Assembly (NCBI GenBank): GCA_003439945.1 | Contig: QVRM01005607.1 | Span: 496,001 to 560,000, forward strand | Direction: 5' to 3' | Length of the DNA: 64,000 nucleotides | Source of the DNA: Dermanyssus gallinae | Taxonomy: Eukaryota > Arthropoda > Arachnida > Mesostigmata > Dermanyssidae | Shown here: positions 12,521 to 24,399 of the stretch, piece by piece | How positions within the stretch are numbered: position 1 is the stretch's first letter | Layout: each line of letters starts with the position of its first letter | The notes under the pieces: model-generated | What the model was told of the DNA's origin: nothing | Databases searched by the model: none | The model's input: only the letters and a program-made list of their open reading frames with translations | Translations under genes and position numbers: made by a program

Positions 12521-14880
12521 TACGAATAAACCACCAGAACGCGAAAGATTGAAGAGTGCACCGCTCCCGCCCTAAAACCCATTTCGAATGCCCGGGCGCG
12601 CCAAATGGTTGACTCATTTTGCTGTGACCTGTGAGCGAAGCGACTAAAGGAGAAGAGGTGGAGCAGGCGCAGGAGCAGAAGCGAAGAGGCAGCGGCGGAG
12701 GCTGTCGCGTCTCGAGACCGACGCGCGCGACCGAGATGAGTCGAAACGATTCTCAAGTTGCATCAAGCGCCAGCCACACCGCTGTTTTTCCTGTGGCGGC
12801 AGTCGCAACGGCCTTCCTTCCAGCTCCGCGTTTTCGTGCTCCATCGTTTTGGTCGCCGCTGCCGACGGCGGCCCCTTTGAGTCATTGCTCAAAGCCGGCC
12901 GGACAGGGGGTTTGGAAGCTGGCAGAACGGCACCCACCCGACCAACAGGACCTCTTCTAGGGCACACACAGTGGTGGCCGAGCGGGCTGGGTGGGCGAAG
13001 GCCGAGAGGGGAGGCTCGGGTGGAGGCCGGAATGGCATCATTGCTCTCTCGGGCCCGGGCCTCTAGAAGGGGAACCCATTTGTCAAGAGTCGGCGGCCGG
13101 CAGCGGTAGCAGCAGCGGCGGCGTCGCCTGCCACCGCTCCTCCTTGGCGTTCCTTCGGTCGCCAGCTCGGACGCCCGCTGCCAGGCAAGCAGATCGACCG
13201 GCCCCCAGCTGGCAAGCAGACAGCCAACTGACCGGAGAAGGGTGCCGTAGCTGCCCCCGTTTTGCCGAACCCCCGCCGCCCAGATCTGCTGCCGCAAGTG
13301 AGCCCAAAAATGGCCTCATTGTGGTGGTGGTCGCTCGCCGCCGCTCGAATGCGGGTGGGCCGAGCGGACCGAGCGAGCCACCGCCGGATTGCGTCCGCCG
13401 TCAGAGGGACAGGTCATCCGCAATGTACGTATATATGCCTTCTTCTTCTCCTCCTCCTATTCCTTGTTCTTACCCCCGCCACCTTCCGGATGTCGGGGGA
13501 ATAGAGAGAGAAACAGAGAAATAGAGGAAAACTGAATCAGAAAAGAGGTAGAAACTGAGAGAGGTAGAGAACCTCAGAGGGAGAGAGAGAGAGATATATA
13601 GATAGATAGATAGATAGAGAGGAATAAAGATAGAACGAGGGAGATAAGAAGAGGAAAAAACGGAGGCAATAGAGCGTTGAAGGTAAAACGTCGCTGGTGG
13701 TGGTGCTGCTGCTGCGGCTATACGACAGTCAGACACCGGGCGGTGTGCGTCGAAGCAGCTTGAGCGGAGAGGGTGTTGGTGTCGACCAAGTGGGCTAGCG
13801 GGCTATTATGTACGTAGGGTAGCTCGTTTGGTTTTTGTTGTTGGTGTTGCCGTTTTCCATATCAAACCATATCACTCCTCCTGGCAGCAGAAAAATAAGC
13901 AGAAAAAAACGATGAAATGAGGAAACTGCACACTAGAGAAGGAGCACGATGGTGGTGATGAAGTTCATAATAATGACGATGGTGAAGGGTGATGCCAATG
14001 CCCGTGATAATAATGATGGCGATGTTGATGCTATTGATGCTGCTATTAATAAGGATGATGATGATTGCGCGAGCAAAGAAGGCCGCCAAAAAGCAACCAA
14101 CCAGCCAGCCAGCAATGGTCGCTGGCGGCGACCCAGCCGAGCACGGAACAGGAGGACTCAAAGGAAGGTACGCACCGATGTGGGGTTTCCCGGATAGTAC
14201 ATACAAATTGCGATGGGTATACGAGCGGATGGGTTCGGATGCCGGCGGGGGTGCATCAGAAATTCTAATCGACGCAGCTGGCTAAATGATCCATGCTGAT
14301 TCGTTGATTCTGTGGCAACTGAGGTGACGGCTCGGCACGCAGGGTGGGCGAAGACGGCGGGGGCGGCGGCGGCAGCAGCAGAAGCAGCGTGGGCAGTAGC
14401 AGGGGGGTCTCCAGGAACAGAAAAATAAGAACGGTCAGTCCACGACGATCCATCCGTAGGCACAATGGGACAAAGGAAGAGGCATCGGCCGGCTGCCGGA
14501 CGACGCTGACAGTGTTGGCGTTGCTATGTCAATTAGTAAAGGCCAGCCCCGCCCTCCCCCTACGTCCTACAAGGCGGCTGCGGCGGCGGCGGAGGGGAGC
14601 AACAACCATAGTGACACAGGAAGTTAATGCTGCCGCGGCTACAAATCCATCACGGGATCTGCACAGGCAGGCAGGCACGTCAACTCAAAGGAATAATATC
14701 GTGTTACTTCAGCTAAAGGCAAAGTCCAGCTATCCAGAAGGTCGTCTACCGCCGCTGGCACTATTGGGCATTCGACCGTTGGTCCTTGCCGTCGCGGCGG
14801 CACCCGCAGCAATTCGAACGGCATATTTCTTCGTCGGGTACGCTTTGCTTCCTGACGCTAGGTCACTCATTCATTTACTA
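12520..14880. other. GC-rich island with trinucleotide and GATA runs; no gene recognised
   Basis: A GC-rich core covers about 12650-13400, (GATA)n about 13595-13616, GAT/ATG-rich sequence about 13945-14070, and GGC/CAG runs about 14355-14400 and 14575-14600. Long frames on both strands (for example 12644-13297 minus and 14344-14916 plus) are compositionally biased and have no family signature. This may be a promoter or untranslated exon region. Confidence 0.45.
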
Positions 14881-14894
14881 GGTAATTTACAACG

Positions 14895-15086
<192 letters not shown>

Positions 15087-15488
15087 ACAGTTCAAGCACT
15101 ACTCTATATATTCTAAGGATGTCATTATCTATTCTATATACCTTTACATTTATTGGTTTGCATCTTGGTTGACTCACACACAGTAGCGAGGCGACAACAG
15201 ATATGATTGTTAGTTATATTGGCACACACACAATATCTGTTACGTAGTCCTACCTAGAACTTAAGGGTTACGCAATTATGACTCAACCTGTAGTTACATC
15301 TATTCAATGTCCGTATCTATGCCGTGGCTTCTGTAAGGATGGTGGCGAACGGACAGCGATCTAGTCCTTGCATTTTCACTTGACACGAGATCAAAAACGT
15401 TAGCGGAGAGAGATCCAGATGAATGGGTAGGCTGTTGGGCGCTCGCCAAGCAACACATCGATCGATGGCAGTGTGTATTGGCATTGCG

Positions 15489-15490
<2 letters not shown>

Positions 15491-15523
<33 letters not shown>
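15491..15523. repeat. (TA)n microsatellite
   Basis: An alternating TA array of about 33 bp. Confidence 0.9.
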
Positions 15524-15525
<2 letters not shown>

Positions 15526-15879
15526 TCTAACACTATGTGGTGACTACTCAATAGGGTACGTACCCTAGAACGTGTATTTGCCGCATAACAGAGCACAAAA
15601 CGTCAACAAATAGTGTGTAAGGCCTGGCAACCAAGACGGTCGATATGAATGCAGATAGCAAGGTGGATGCCAAATAATACAGACGCTCGACCAGCAGAGA
15701 CAACAACTACAACACTAAGCAAACTGCGCACTTGTTGTCGGCGACGCTTTCCTTAAAGCGACAAAAGAGGCGTAACGGGCCAGCTTCCTAAGAAGACATC
15801 AGTGGTTGTTAGTACAGCCACAAAGTATAGCAGGATTGTATTGCCCCTACTAACGGCATTCCCCGCCGTAGCTACGACG

Positions 15880-16330
15880 ACTGAATTAAGATCAGAGAGG
15901 AAGACTTTATCAAAGATGTGGCAGCGTTCTCAATAAAGTTACTCAAGTAGAACGACCCGCGATTTACGATCGTCACCATCCCTTAATTCAGTTATAGCTG
16001 CAACAAAACCAGCAACACTCTAATTGCCCGCAAAAAAAGAAATAATGTGGATATCATCCCTGTGAAAGACGTTCACGGGAACGTCTATTCGTACATAGGG
16101 CTCTTGGAAACGACTGAAGCAGCTGCAAAGGCGATCTGTCAACGAATCGCTATTTTTTTTGGACTCAAGTGGATGCCTAGAAGAACGGGCTGGTAAATCC
16201 TACGAGCACCCAACTGCTGTTGCCACCGAAGAGATCCAAAGCGAGCTTTTACAGTCGTCTACCGACGAATAGAATACCGCGCCGTGCAAATAACCCACGC
16301 GTACACGCGCACGATGTCAGGATCCACTAC
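15880..16330 (+). pseudogene. LINE remnant (linker between endonuclease and RT), tentative
   Basis: The plus-strand reading around 16040-16170 gives NNVDIIPVKDVHGNVYS followed by EAAAKAICQRIAIFFG. This resembles the segment just before the reverse transcriptase in jockey/R1-like LINEs, where a 'K...G...S.P...A..I...F' pattern is usual. Stops and frame changes surround it. The evidence is a single short resemblance, so the call is weak. Confidence 0.3.
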
Positions 16331-16639
16331 ACAGCGTGCCCACCACAGGACTGCTGCGTGTAAGGGCTCAAACAACTACCTGCATAGGAAAGGCGAGGGA
16401 ACAAAAAAGCTACTGAACTTAGTTGAACGCCAGCGATGAAACTAATCATAATTTATTGGAGCTGCGAGAGCCCCGAAAGATCATTTGAGACTTCTGATCA
16501 CATCAGCGCTGAACGCGCTTGACCTTCTAGTGCACCTCTCCGAGACGTCTCCGACACCCCCTGCGCTCTAAGGACGCTCTACGCGACGAACATTCTTACT
16601 GCGCACAGCCGCTGCTGGATGACAGCAATGCGAGAGAAT

Positions 16640-17480
16640 CAACCTAATCGCCACATACAAAATGTGTGTAAATAGTTAGTCATGAGTGGGGGCTTACGGT
16701 AATAGCAGGAGACATAAACGCAAAACTGCCAGTAGTGTAAAGACAGTGCAACATATTGCTTACTCCTAAAGTCAGCGCAACACTGACTAGACGTCGTTCC
16801 CGGCATGACATTATTAAGGATTTCGCCGGTTAATTACTAGACAGCCTTATGGTCGGCTGTTTGATCTCATCTGTCAAGTGCACAAAAAACTTCCTGCATA
16901 GCTACGTGGTTTCAGAGTTCATGGATCGACGCTAAAAGCATGCTCAGTTCTTCTCACTATTATTAAATGGGCATTGGCGTGGAAAGGTCAACTTCTGTAT
17001 GGTGGGCTTGTGGTCTTCCGTGCCACTTTGGATCACGAGCACGTGCGCTGCTCAAGCTAGTCGAGATTCAAGTCCAAGGGTGTGCTCAAAAACTCATGAA
17101 GGTCACACTGTAAAATCAAACCATTTTAAACGACGAGATAAAACAGGACGACCGGCTTCGCGCAGGGCAACACCTAAGCTCTCTGTCAAAGCTACTGCTG
17201 CTTATTACAAAGCAAATTGACATCATCAACATACGCAGTATTAGAAAAAAATGGCTGATACTAATCCAGAGTTTTTCACCCATGGGCGATGCTAGATTCA
17301 AAGTGGAAGGGAGGACGATAGACATATAGTTGCAGGTTTCGGAGTTCATGCTTTTCACCACACACTCTACCCAAATAAGGGCTTTCACGAGCCAAATGAC
17401 ACATGCCTTTGTAAATATTGTGACAGGCATTGTGCGAGATATCATGATAGTAAATGCCGCGCAGGCACCTCAGTACAGGT
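16640..17480 (+). pseudogene. Decayed LINE endonuclease region
   Basis: Around 16700 the plus strand reads IAGDINAKLP. This corresponds to the GD-NA-L motif of AP-like LINE endonucleases. It is followed, with stops, by RRRSRHDIIKDFAG and further degraded sequence. A later block (about 17130-17220) is rich in R, K and A, like the endonuclease-RT linker. It is fragmented by stops and frameshifts throughout and is not functional. Confidence 0.5.
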
Positions 17481-17619
17481 AGTAGGCGTTGCATAGACGT
17501 CGTAAGATGTTTATATTGTATTATAAGCTTGTACGTGCACCATAAAAGCGAAAATAAACTTTGCATAAATATATATACATATATATGAGTATATACTAGG
17601 TAAATAAAAAAGTTATTAG

Positions 17620-17650
17620 AATATATATATATATATATATATATATAGAA

Positions 17651-17706
<56 letters not shown>
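17620..17706. repeat. (TA)n followed by (AG)n microsatellite
   Basis: TA dinucleotides with small interruptions run to about 17681, then GA dinucleotides to about 17706. Confidence 0.9.
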
Positions 17707-17879
17707 TTCGATTTAGGCACGTTCTCACCGCTATTGGAAAGGGCAACTCTTTGCCGACTAGCGGTCAAAATATTCCTAGGATTGGCATTTACAATTTCGT
17801 TGGACCGCTTTTCCCGTACATTGTGTCGGTGTTGGTTTGGGAAATAAAAAACGTTTTGAGCGATTATCAAGCATTTGTT

Positions 17880-18850
17880 TTTCAGAGGTTGGAATGCCAC
17901 CCAAGTGAAGAGTGAGTTAAAGAACGAGGTCTACGGTCACTCTGCACCATGCTTTGCCAACTAGATTGATGAGTTTGAAGGTCGCACATAGAGGAAGGAT
18001 GAACGACGTTCAGAACGGCCAAAACGGCTGCTGAAGAGGAAAACGTGGAAAAACTCAGATAATCTTTGCCGCAGATGGACAAGATTGTGGAAATAGCGGA
18101 GGCGTAGGGATCAGTTCGGATAGTGTGCATTCGACCCTACACGAAAACTTGTAGATGAAAACGCTTTGAGTAAAATAGGTGCTGCAATTGTTTAATAATA
18201 GGGCAACAAAACACAATGTTTCCGCTTCTCAGTAAAATTTAGCTAAGTTCTCGAAAAATCTGTCGTAGTTTTGGCGCACATTCGTGACCGTCAGCTCCAT
18301 GACTACACTCCCAAGACTCAAGAAGCTTAATATCTCGCCAATGATGTACACCGGTGAAAGACCTTCGAAGAGGTTACGGATAACGGCATTAGCCGGAAAG
18401 ATAATGGCTACGTATTTTTGGGACCAACGTGAAATAATCCAGACTACCTTGATAGCAGTAAAACAATCACAGGCTAATACTATGCATGACTATTGGACTA
18501 CCTGCAACAAGAACTTACTGAGAAACGGTCAACTTGGCATTGATTGTCCTGTTTGACCAAGACAATGCTCCGGCACACCTGTCACAGCTAGCATTGGCAA
18601 CACTGGCCGAATTAAGGCTCTTTATTGAACAACCCCCTATTCGCTTCTGACTTGACCTTTGTGATTATTTTCTTTTTGCAAATTTGACAAATAGTTTCGG
18701 TGGAATGCGTCTTTCCAGCAATAGAGAGGTTAAGGCTGCGGTCAGTGCCTATTTTCAGTGTAAATACGTGGTTAACTGGGACATTTGGTACGGTTATGTA
18801 ACAGTCACATTGAAAAGTAAGCAAACTCCAGGAATTCAGGCGGCACAAAT
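17880..18850 (+). pseudogene. Mariner-family transposase fossil
   Basis: Pieces of a mariner transposase appear in the right order on the plus strand but in shifting frames. They are GISSDSVHSTLHENL (second helix-turn-helix, about 18108-18152), DYTPKTQEA (about 18300-18327, the DE-W-HHYTPETK region), AGKIMATYFWDQ (about 18390-18425), QDNAPAH (about 18559-18579, around the second catalytic Asp), SDLTF (about 18645) and a C-terminal SFGGMRLSSNREVKAAVSAY (18693-18752). Many stops and frameshifts separate these. The N-terminal part is poorly preserved and no terminal inverted repeats were identified. In living mariners this enzyme cuts and pastes the element at TA. Here it cannot work. Confidence 0.85.
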
Positions 18851-18982
18851 GCTCTGAATTATCGGTGTGATTGTCTGATTTATTGAGCTTCTCGAAGAGT
18901 ATGTAGAATTACAAAAAAAAGTAATCTTGAGCCTAAAAGCAGAGAACAATTGTGTTAATAGTTAATCGAAGACATATTTAGT

Positions 18983-19150
18983 TCGAGTCTGGTGACGTCG
19001 TGCATTCGCCTGCGACTCGAGAAGACAAATAGGCGCGCGGGTTCGAGCCCCACCATTGCGCATTTGTATTTATGGGGGCTTGTCTATGAAGCAATGCGAA
19101 AAGCAGTTTTGTGGGCGTTAAATCTTGACTGGGGGTCAACCTATAAAGTA
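18983..19150 (+). mobile_element. tRNA-derived SINE, copy 2
   Basis: A B-box, ggttcgagccc, lies at 19040-19050 inside a tRNA-like 3' half (aataggcgcgcgg, cccaccattgcgc). It is followed by the shared body: catttgtatttatggggg, gaagcaatgcgaaaagcag and gttaaatcttgactggggg. The same order occurs in copy 3. An oligo-T stretch follows at about 19150. The A-box side (tgacgtcgtgcattcgcctg) aligns with copy 3 but is shorter. Confidence 0.8.
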
Positions 19151-19216
19151 TTTTTTTTAATATTTAGTTCACGCTAAACCGTGCAAATGGGTTGTCCACC
19201 AAAAATGTTTAGTCAT

Positions 19217-19219
19217 ATA

Positions 19220-19283
<64 letters not shown>
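19217..19283. repeat. (TA)n microsatellite
   Basis: A TA array of about 65 bp lies 70 bp after SINE copy 2. Confidence 0.95.
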
Positions 19284-19284
<1 letters not shown>

Positions 19285-19289
19285 TTATA

Positions 19290-20640
19290 AGATATAATTA
19301 AAATAAAAAAATGTCATTCTTATGCCATATGCAATGCTGCATGAACATTGAAATTTAGATCGTTATTTATCGTTTCGATAAAAGAGAAGGTGTATTAAGC
19401 CAAATGTCTAGTACTATAATTGCTATTTGCTAAGTGTCACGACTCAAGCTATTGATAGTGCTAATTGACAAATCATGTAGCATATTACTTTCATACAAAC
19501 AAAGTTCCGTGCACCGAGCAAATCATTATACAAACCCCGGGGAGCAACAAGCATTATACTAACCGGGCACGGTACCGACAGTATACCGAATCATTTTGTG
19601 CGACCCCGTTGATTAGCTCTAAAATTGAGCCAGTCAAGACGATCAACTACAAAACACTTAATTCACAGCCACATTTTTTTATGTGTTGATGTTGCTCCAT
19701 TTTCAAACATTTTTATTTTTCTCAACGTTTTTAAAGAACGTTTTTTCACCAATATGTCTTTCGACGTACAATTACATTTGCATAAACGCTAGAACGAATT
19801 TTTTCAAAATGTTATAAAGAAAACTGAGCACCACTGAAGACAACCGTTACAACATTTTTCAGGCAACGCGAAGAACTTTAATAGCGTACGAGATCTAAAT
19901 TATCCGCTGAGACTGCTGGCCTCGTTAAGTTGTACTCCCCCCTCGTGCGAGGTGGGAATTTCTGAGAGCGCAGACATTAGACAAACCGCGTAGCATCATA
20001 ATATAATAATGTATAATGTTATACAATTGTCATTCATATAAAGAAAAACAATCGAGATTTTTTACAAGACAATGGTGTCGGCCGATTCGCAGACCGCAAA
20101 GGAGAAAATCGTGTCGCACTGCATTTTTGCCCATGATGGAGACGCTTTGAGGCTAAGAATGCGTGTATTGCATGTCTGTGCCAAGGCCGTTGCCGTAATT
20201 CACTTGTTGTTGCTCATCCCTCGGACATGTTCCTCTATTTTTATAGCCGACCCCACGACATGCTTACGTCTTGTGTGATAACACGCCTGATGTTGGGTCG
20301 CGTCCATCCGCTTGTCCTAAAACGGAAGACTCTTACAGTTGTCCCGTTCAACTTGAATGTGTCACCGACTATCGTATTCACTTGTCGTTGTTGCAAACTG
20401 CAAACATGCTCTCTTTTCGTATGAGAACTAATCCGTTTCCGACAGAGCAGAGTACTACATAGTCTAACGGGGCTTTGATATCGCCTTGAATGCGTCATCG
20501 CCCAGGCGTGATGATGATCTGATAGCAGTACTAGAATCGTGCGTTGCTACAATTACCTAGTGATCAGCCAGCTTTACGATCATCCTAACTGTTGTTAGTT
20601 AATCTTGTTTTTGTTTTTAACTAATGCTAGTTAGTAGTCG
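19290..20640. other. No gene seen
   Basis: AT-richer DNA without a supported gene. Short overlapping frames at 20072-20498 have no recognisable motif. Confidence 0.4.
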
Positions 20641-21760
20641 TCGTCAACGTATAGTAATAGCTGTCTGTAGCCCTGCCAAGACGATCGGTGAGTTTGTGAG
20701 CGACGGCAATGGAGACGACGATGATGCCGACGCTACGAGCTTGCGGCCTGCCCACGTAGGTAGCCCCGGATTTCCTATGTAGCTAAACACGGATCTCGTT
20801 GTATACAGGTGGCAAGGCCAGCCAGTCAACAAGGGCTTGCAAACGGTGCGCGCCATGTTGTTTCCCTGTTGCTACAAAAGCTGCAGCTGTTTGCATCAAG
20901 CAAAGTCAGAGAGAGACAGAGAGACCTTAGAACGTGTCGAGTTTGTCTTGGTCTGGCCTGCTTGCTTGCGGAGGAAAGCCAAGTCGGCCCGTTCAAAGAC
21001 AGTCAGCAGACAGATAGGTAGGTAGGTAGAAGGGTAAGTAGGTGTGTACCGCGGCTCTGTGTCTTTCGATCCAAGGCAAGGCAGGAACAAGAACGAGGGA
21101 GAAAAGAAAAAAGAAACACGTACCGGGACGAGAGATACGAGTATGTGGCATCCTTTCGAGACAGATAGAGAGAGATACCCCACCGTTGTCGGGGGGTCTC
21201 TGTCTGTCTGCCCCTGCAGACAGACAAACAGATTCCAACACCACCATCACCACATCGGCTAGATTGGCTTCCTGTTTGGCCTCGCCGATCCGCGGAACCC
21301 GGGCAACTGTGCGAGCGTTTCAGCTGCTGCTGGTCCTGCTGCTTCTCTCAAGTCGTTGCTTTGCGTCTTCGACGCTGAAGCGCCGCCGTTGCCTCCGCTC
21401 CAGCCCCGGCATTGCCCTTCAACTTCCCGTGCGCCCGTCGACGCGACGAGATGAGGCAAACCCCCGAGCCGAGAAAAACAACCAATGAAGTCACAGAACA
21501 CGACGACGGCGACGACGACGAAATAGAAGGAGGAGAAGAAGACGGGGAAGAAAAAGAAGAAGGAAAAAGGGAAAAGGAAGAAGCCGTATGAGACCTTTTT
21601 CCCGGTCGCCGGCACCGACGCCGGAGACGCCGGCGCATCCTGCATCCGGAAATTCGTTTTTATAATTTGTTTCCTCTTCACAATTGCGTTAGCCTTGTTA
21701 TTAATGATGAGAAACAGACGGAGCAGCTATAGTGCGTAGTTGCTGTAGTAGTAGTAGTAA
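20640..21760. other. GC-richer island with purine-rich run; no gene recognised
   Basis: It contains CAGACAGA-type repeats near 20905-21030 and 21160-21230, a hairpin with 11-bp arms at 21201-21211/21216-21226, and a long GAA/GAC purine-rich run at about 21500-21590. The open frames on both strands (for example 21259-21681 minus, rich in F and S) are compositional artefacts. Confidence 0.45.
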
Positions 21761-22247
21761 TAGACCCCGTTGCTGTCCTTGAAGCAGTATCGGCCGTGGC
21801 GGGGAACCATTGCGAAGACAGTTCTAGACAGTAGGACTAATTCAAAGCAGCTGGGAAGGTCCACGCAGAGCTAGCAGCAGTAGAAACAGCGGCAGTGCTT
21901 ACAGCTGCCTCACTAGCGGCGCCCAATCATTCAAGTTTGTTTTTTCGACGACAAATGCGTTAAGACGTCGACCGTTTGTGTAGTCTCGCTTAAACGTTGA
22001 ATCTCTCTTGCCACAGGCCTACAGTATACGACAGTATCTTTAGGGGTTGTTTGTGCAGTGGTGTGTACCGAAAGCAGATGGCGGCACATACGCTTAAAGG
22101 AGGTTACAACGCGTAAGAGATATCTGTATAGACGACGACGTTCCTTCGTGCATGTTGCTTACGAAGCACCAGTCAAATATCCATCGCGCTGTTTATGCTA
22201 GTATTGAAGAGTACATGGTGCAGTATCACACGCTGCACGATGTATTA

Positions 22248-22248
<1 letters not shown>

Positions 22249-22293
<45 letters not shown>
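22249..22293. repeat. (TA)n microsatellite
   Basis: A TA array of about 45 bp. Confidence 0.95.
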
Positions 22294-22297
<4 letters not shown>

Positions 22298-22749
22298 CAT
22301 AAAAATTTTTAAAATTAATAACATACCCATGTTTACATAACATTACATGTTTATGAAATAACAACATATTTGTTATTTATGATATGTAATAATGACAATC
22401 ATTTTAGAGTTTTAAACGTGTTGCCTGTAGTGTATTTAGACGGGACTGCTACATGTGGCTTACACTTTGGCTACCTCATGAAGCTCGATTTCCCTGTACA
22501 ACACTTTTCCATCATTAGCTCTTCAATGCAGGCCCTTGCGTAAAATTACTAAAAGCAAAGCTCACATTGCACTCCTTCTTCCGACGATTACGGTATTTTT
22601 TCAAAACGTTCCACTTTGTTGAACGCGTGTGCGTGTGTTCGTTTTCACTAAATCTTCAATAAATGTGTTTTCCCTGCATAAGTGGCCTACAAACATTACT
22701 AATGCTTTTCGTGAACAAGAACAGGCTCGGTGGGTGTGCCTATGACTTT

Positions 22750-23530
22750 ATCGATTTATTTTAGATTCTGCAACGCCAAACGAGTAGCGACTGTCTGGGG
22801 GCAATATGTCATGATCGATGCCACTTCGATCTTAAAACGGCTCATGGCGTGAGTTGCCCAAAAGCATCATCGCTGCCATGGGCGTTGTTCGCTTTTTCCT
22901 AGTTACTTGGTAACTGATTACTGGGGCTAGTAGCGTTACTCCGGAATATTTAAAGCAGCCGGTCGAGCTGTAGGTTTGCGTCATATATATCTGAATGTGC
23001 CTGCCGTCGACCGCGTATCGTCCCTGTGGCTGAATTGTAGAACTTTGTGTTTTCTTTTGGTCGTGCTAATGCTGAGCTTGTTTTCCTTGTACCAAATGTT
23101 CTCACACTTCCTTTAGATACGATTGCAGGTGCCGCCAAGATCTGGCATAATGCAGGTCGTCTGCATACAATCAGTATGCGGTTTTAGTGCACATGAATAG
23201 CTTGCTTAGTCCAGTAATATACCATGACATATGAATTAAAATTGGCTTGCTGTGTCGCCTTATGCGAAGCCCATTTTCTGTTGCACCGCCGTGTCAATCA
23301 GGTGTGTACCATTTTTTTCCACAAAAATACAGTTGCTTGGTAAGGTTTTTCGGAGGACATTGAGCATTTCCCCAATGCTCAAATCTTATGGTTGAAGAAA
23401 AGGTGGTTCTTAAGACGCGTTTGCGGAACATACAGTCGAAGGCAGTCTTAAAATATATTAAAGTTGTATATATAAGCTTACTTCTATATAGAGTTACAAA
23501 GGCCCCTTGCATTCGTCAGAGAGCCGAGCC
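22750..23530 (-). pseudogene. LINE reverse-transcriptase remnant
   Basis: On the minus strand, about 23470-23300 reads IYFKTAFDCM, like the D-containing palm motif of RT (VDFK-AFDC), then YFCGKKWYTP. Farther along, about 23050-22930 reads a frame with KLSIS-TKTK-like and SSTGCFKYSGVTLL sequence. This resembles the post-palm 'F-YLGV-LT' block of the LINE at 30880-33886 (RFTYLGVTLTPSG). The YADD box is not recognisable and stops and frameshifts are frequent. It is therefore an old RT fragment, probably of the same broad clade as the 31-kb element. Confidence 0.6.
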
Positions 23531-24009
23531 AGAACCAATATCATAGTATCTTATATGTTATATATACGTTTCCTAACGCGATCATCTTTGTGTTCAAATT
23601 TGTTGTTCAATGCTTTTCAACCAGCTTTCAGAGATGTATCTTTGATGTAGACAAGTATTGCAATGCTTGATTAGTACAGTCCTATACGTGTAATTGCATA
23701 TCTGAGATGTTCGTAGACAATTACGTCGAGTCCTGGTGACTATTATTCCATTCTTAGTGTTCCACTGCTACGTATGTCTCTTCCGCCTTCTTTGAAAATT
23801 ACGCTGGCCCGTCTTGGGTATCGTCTGTTTCGGCGTCTGACAAAACCACCTCGCGATAACGTAGGAAGGCGAAGTGCGACTGATCCATCCATTTTCATCC
23901 TCTATACGAGGGTTTAACTGTCTGTTTCTTCGAAACAGTGAAAGCCCCGACTGTTTTATGCTTGGATGAACAGTCAATGTGTGTGCCTAGGTATATATAC
24001 ATATACGTT

Positions 24010-24181
24010 CTGGGCTGACTCTCAACCAAGATTTAATGTCCATGGGGCTGCTTCTCGCATTGCTTCATGAACGGACCCCCATAGATACAAATGTGCAACG
24101 GTGGGGCTCGAACCCGCGCACCTATGTGTCTCTTCCGATCGCGAGGGGCAGACAAATGCACCACGCTACCGGGCGCTACAG
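24010..24181 (-). mobile_element. tRNA-derived SINE, copy 3
   Basis: On the minus strand the head reads ggtagcgtggtgcatttg (A-box region) and then ggttcgagccc (B-box, plus positions 24104-24114). The shared body follows: catttgtatctatgggggt, gaagcaatgcgagaagcag and attaaatcttggttgagag. It is the best-preserved head of the three copies. A second tRNA-headed element starts upstream of it on the same strand, separated only by an AT-rich stretch (24182-24225). Confidence 0.85.
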
Positions 24182-24224
24182 GTATATATATATATTTTTT
24201 TAAAAATTTTTTAGTAAGTTCGTG

Positions 24225-24392
24225 TACGGTTTTTTTTAATGTCATGTCTAATTCTTAATCCACTCTGGCATTTATCTTGTCTTAATTGAAAACCATGCAA
24301 ACCAATTTAAAAGTGGACGGTCTGGGTCTCGAACCCAGTCCTCCCGAATGCAAGGCAAAGGCTTTGCCACTAAGCCATGTTGCTCGGTCTAT
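24225..24392 (-). mobile_element. Second tRNA-headed SINE or tRNA pseudogene
   Basis: The minus strand has an A-box tggcttagtgg (24367-24377) and a B-box ggttcgagacc (24325-24335), 31 bp apart. The D arm (ggctt/aagcc) and T arm (ctggg/cccag) can pair perfectly. The expected acceptor strands do not pair and the anticodon stem is poor, so this is not a standard tRNA gene. About 75 bp of AT-rich body and an A8 run (plus-strand T8 at about 24229-24236) follow. Its head and body differ from the other SINE family. Confidence 0.65.
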
Positions 24393-24399
24393 ATACATA

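Noticed and set aside
24306..24392. A functional tRNA gene
   Set aside because: D and T arms pair, but acceptor and anticodon stems do not, so it is treated as a SINE head or pseudogene.
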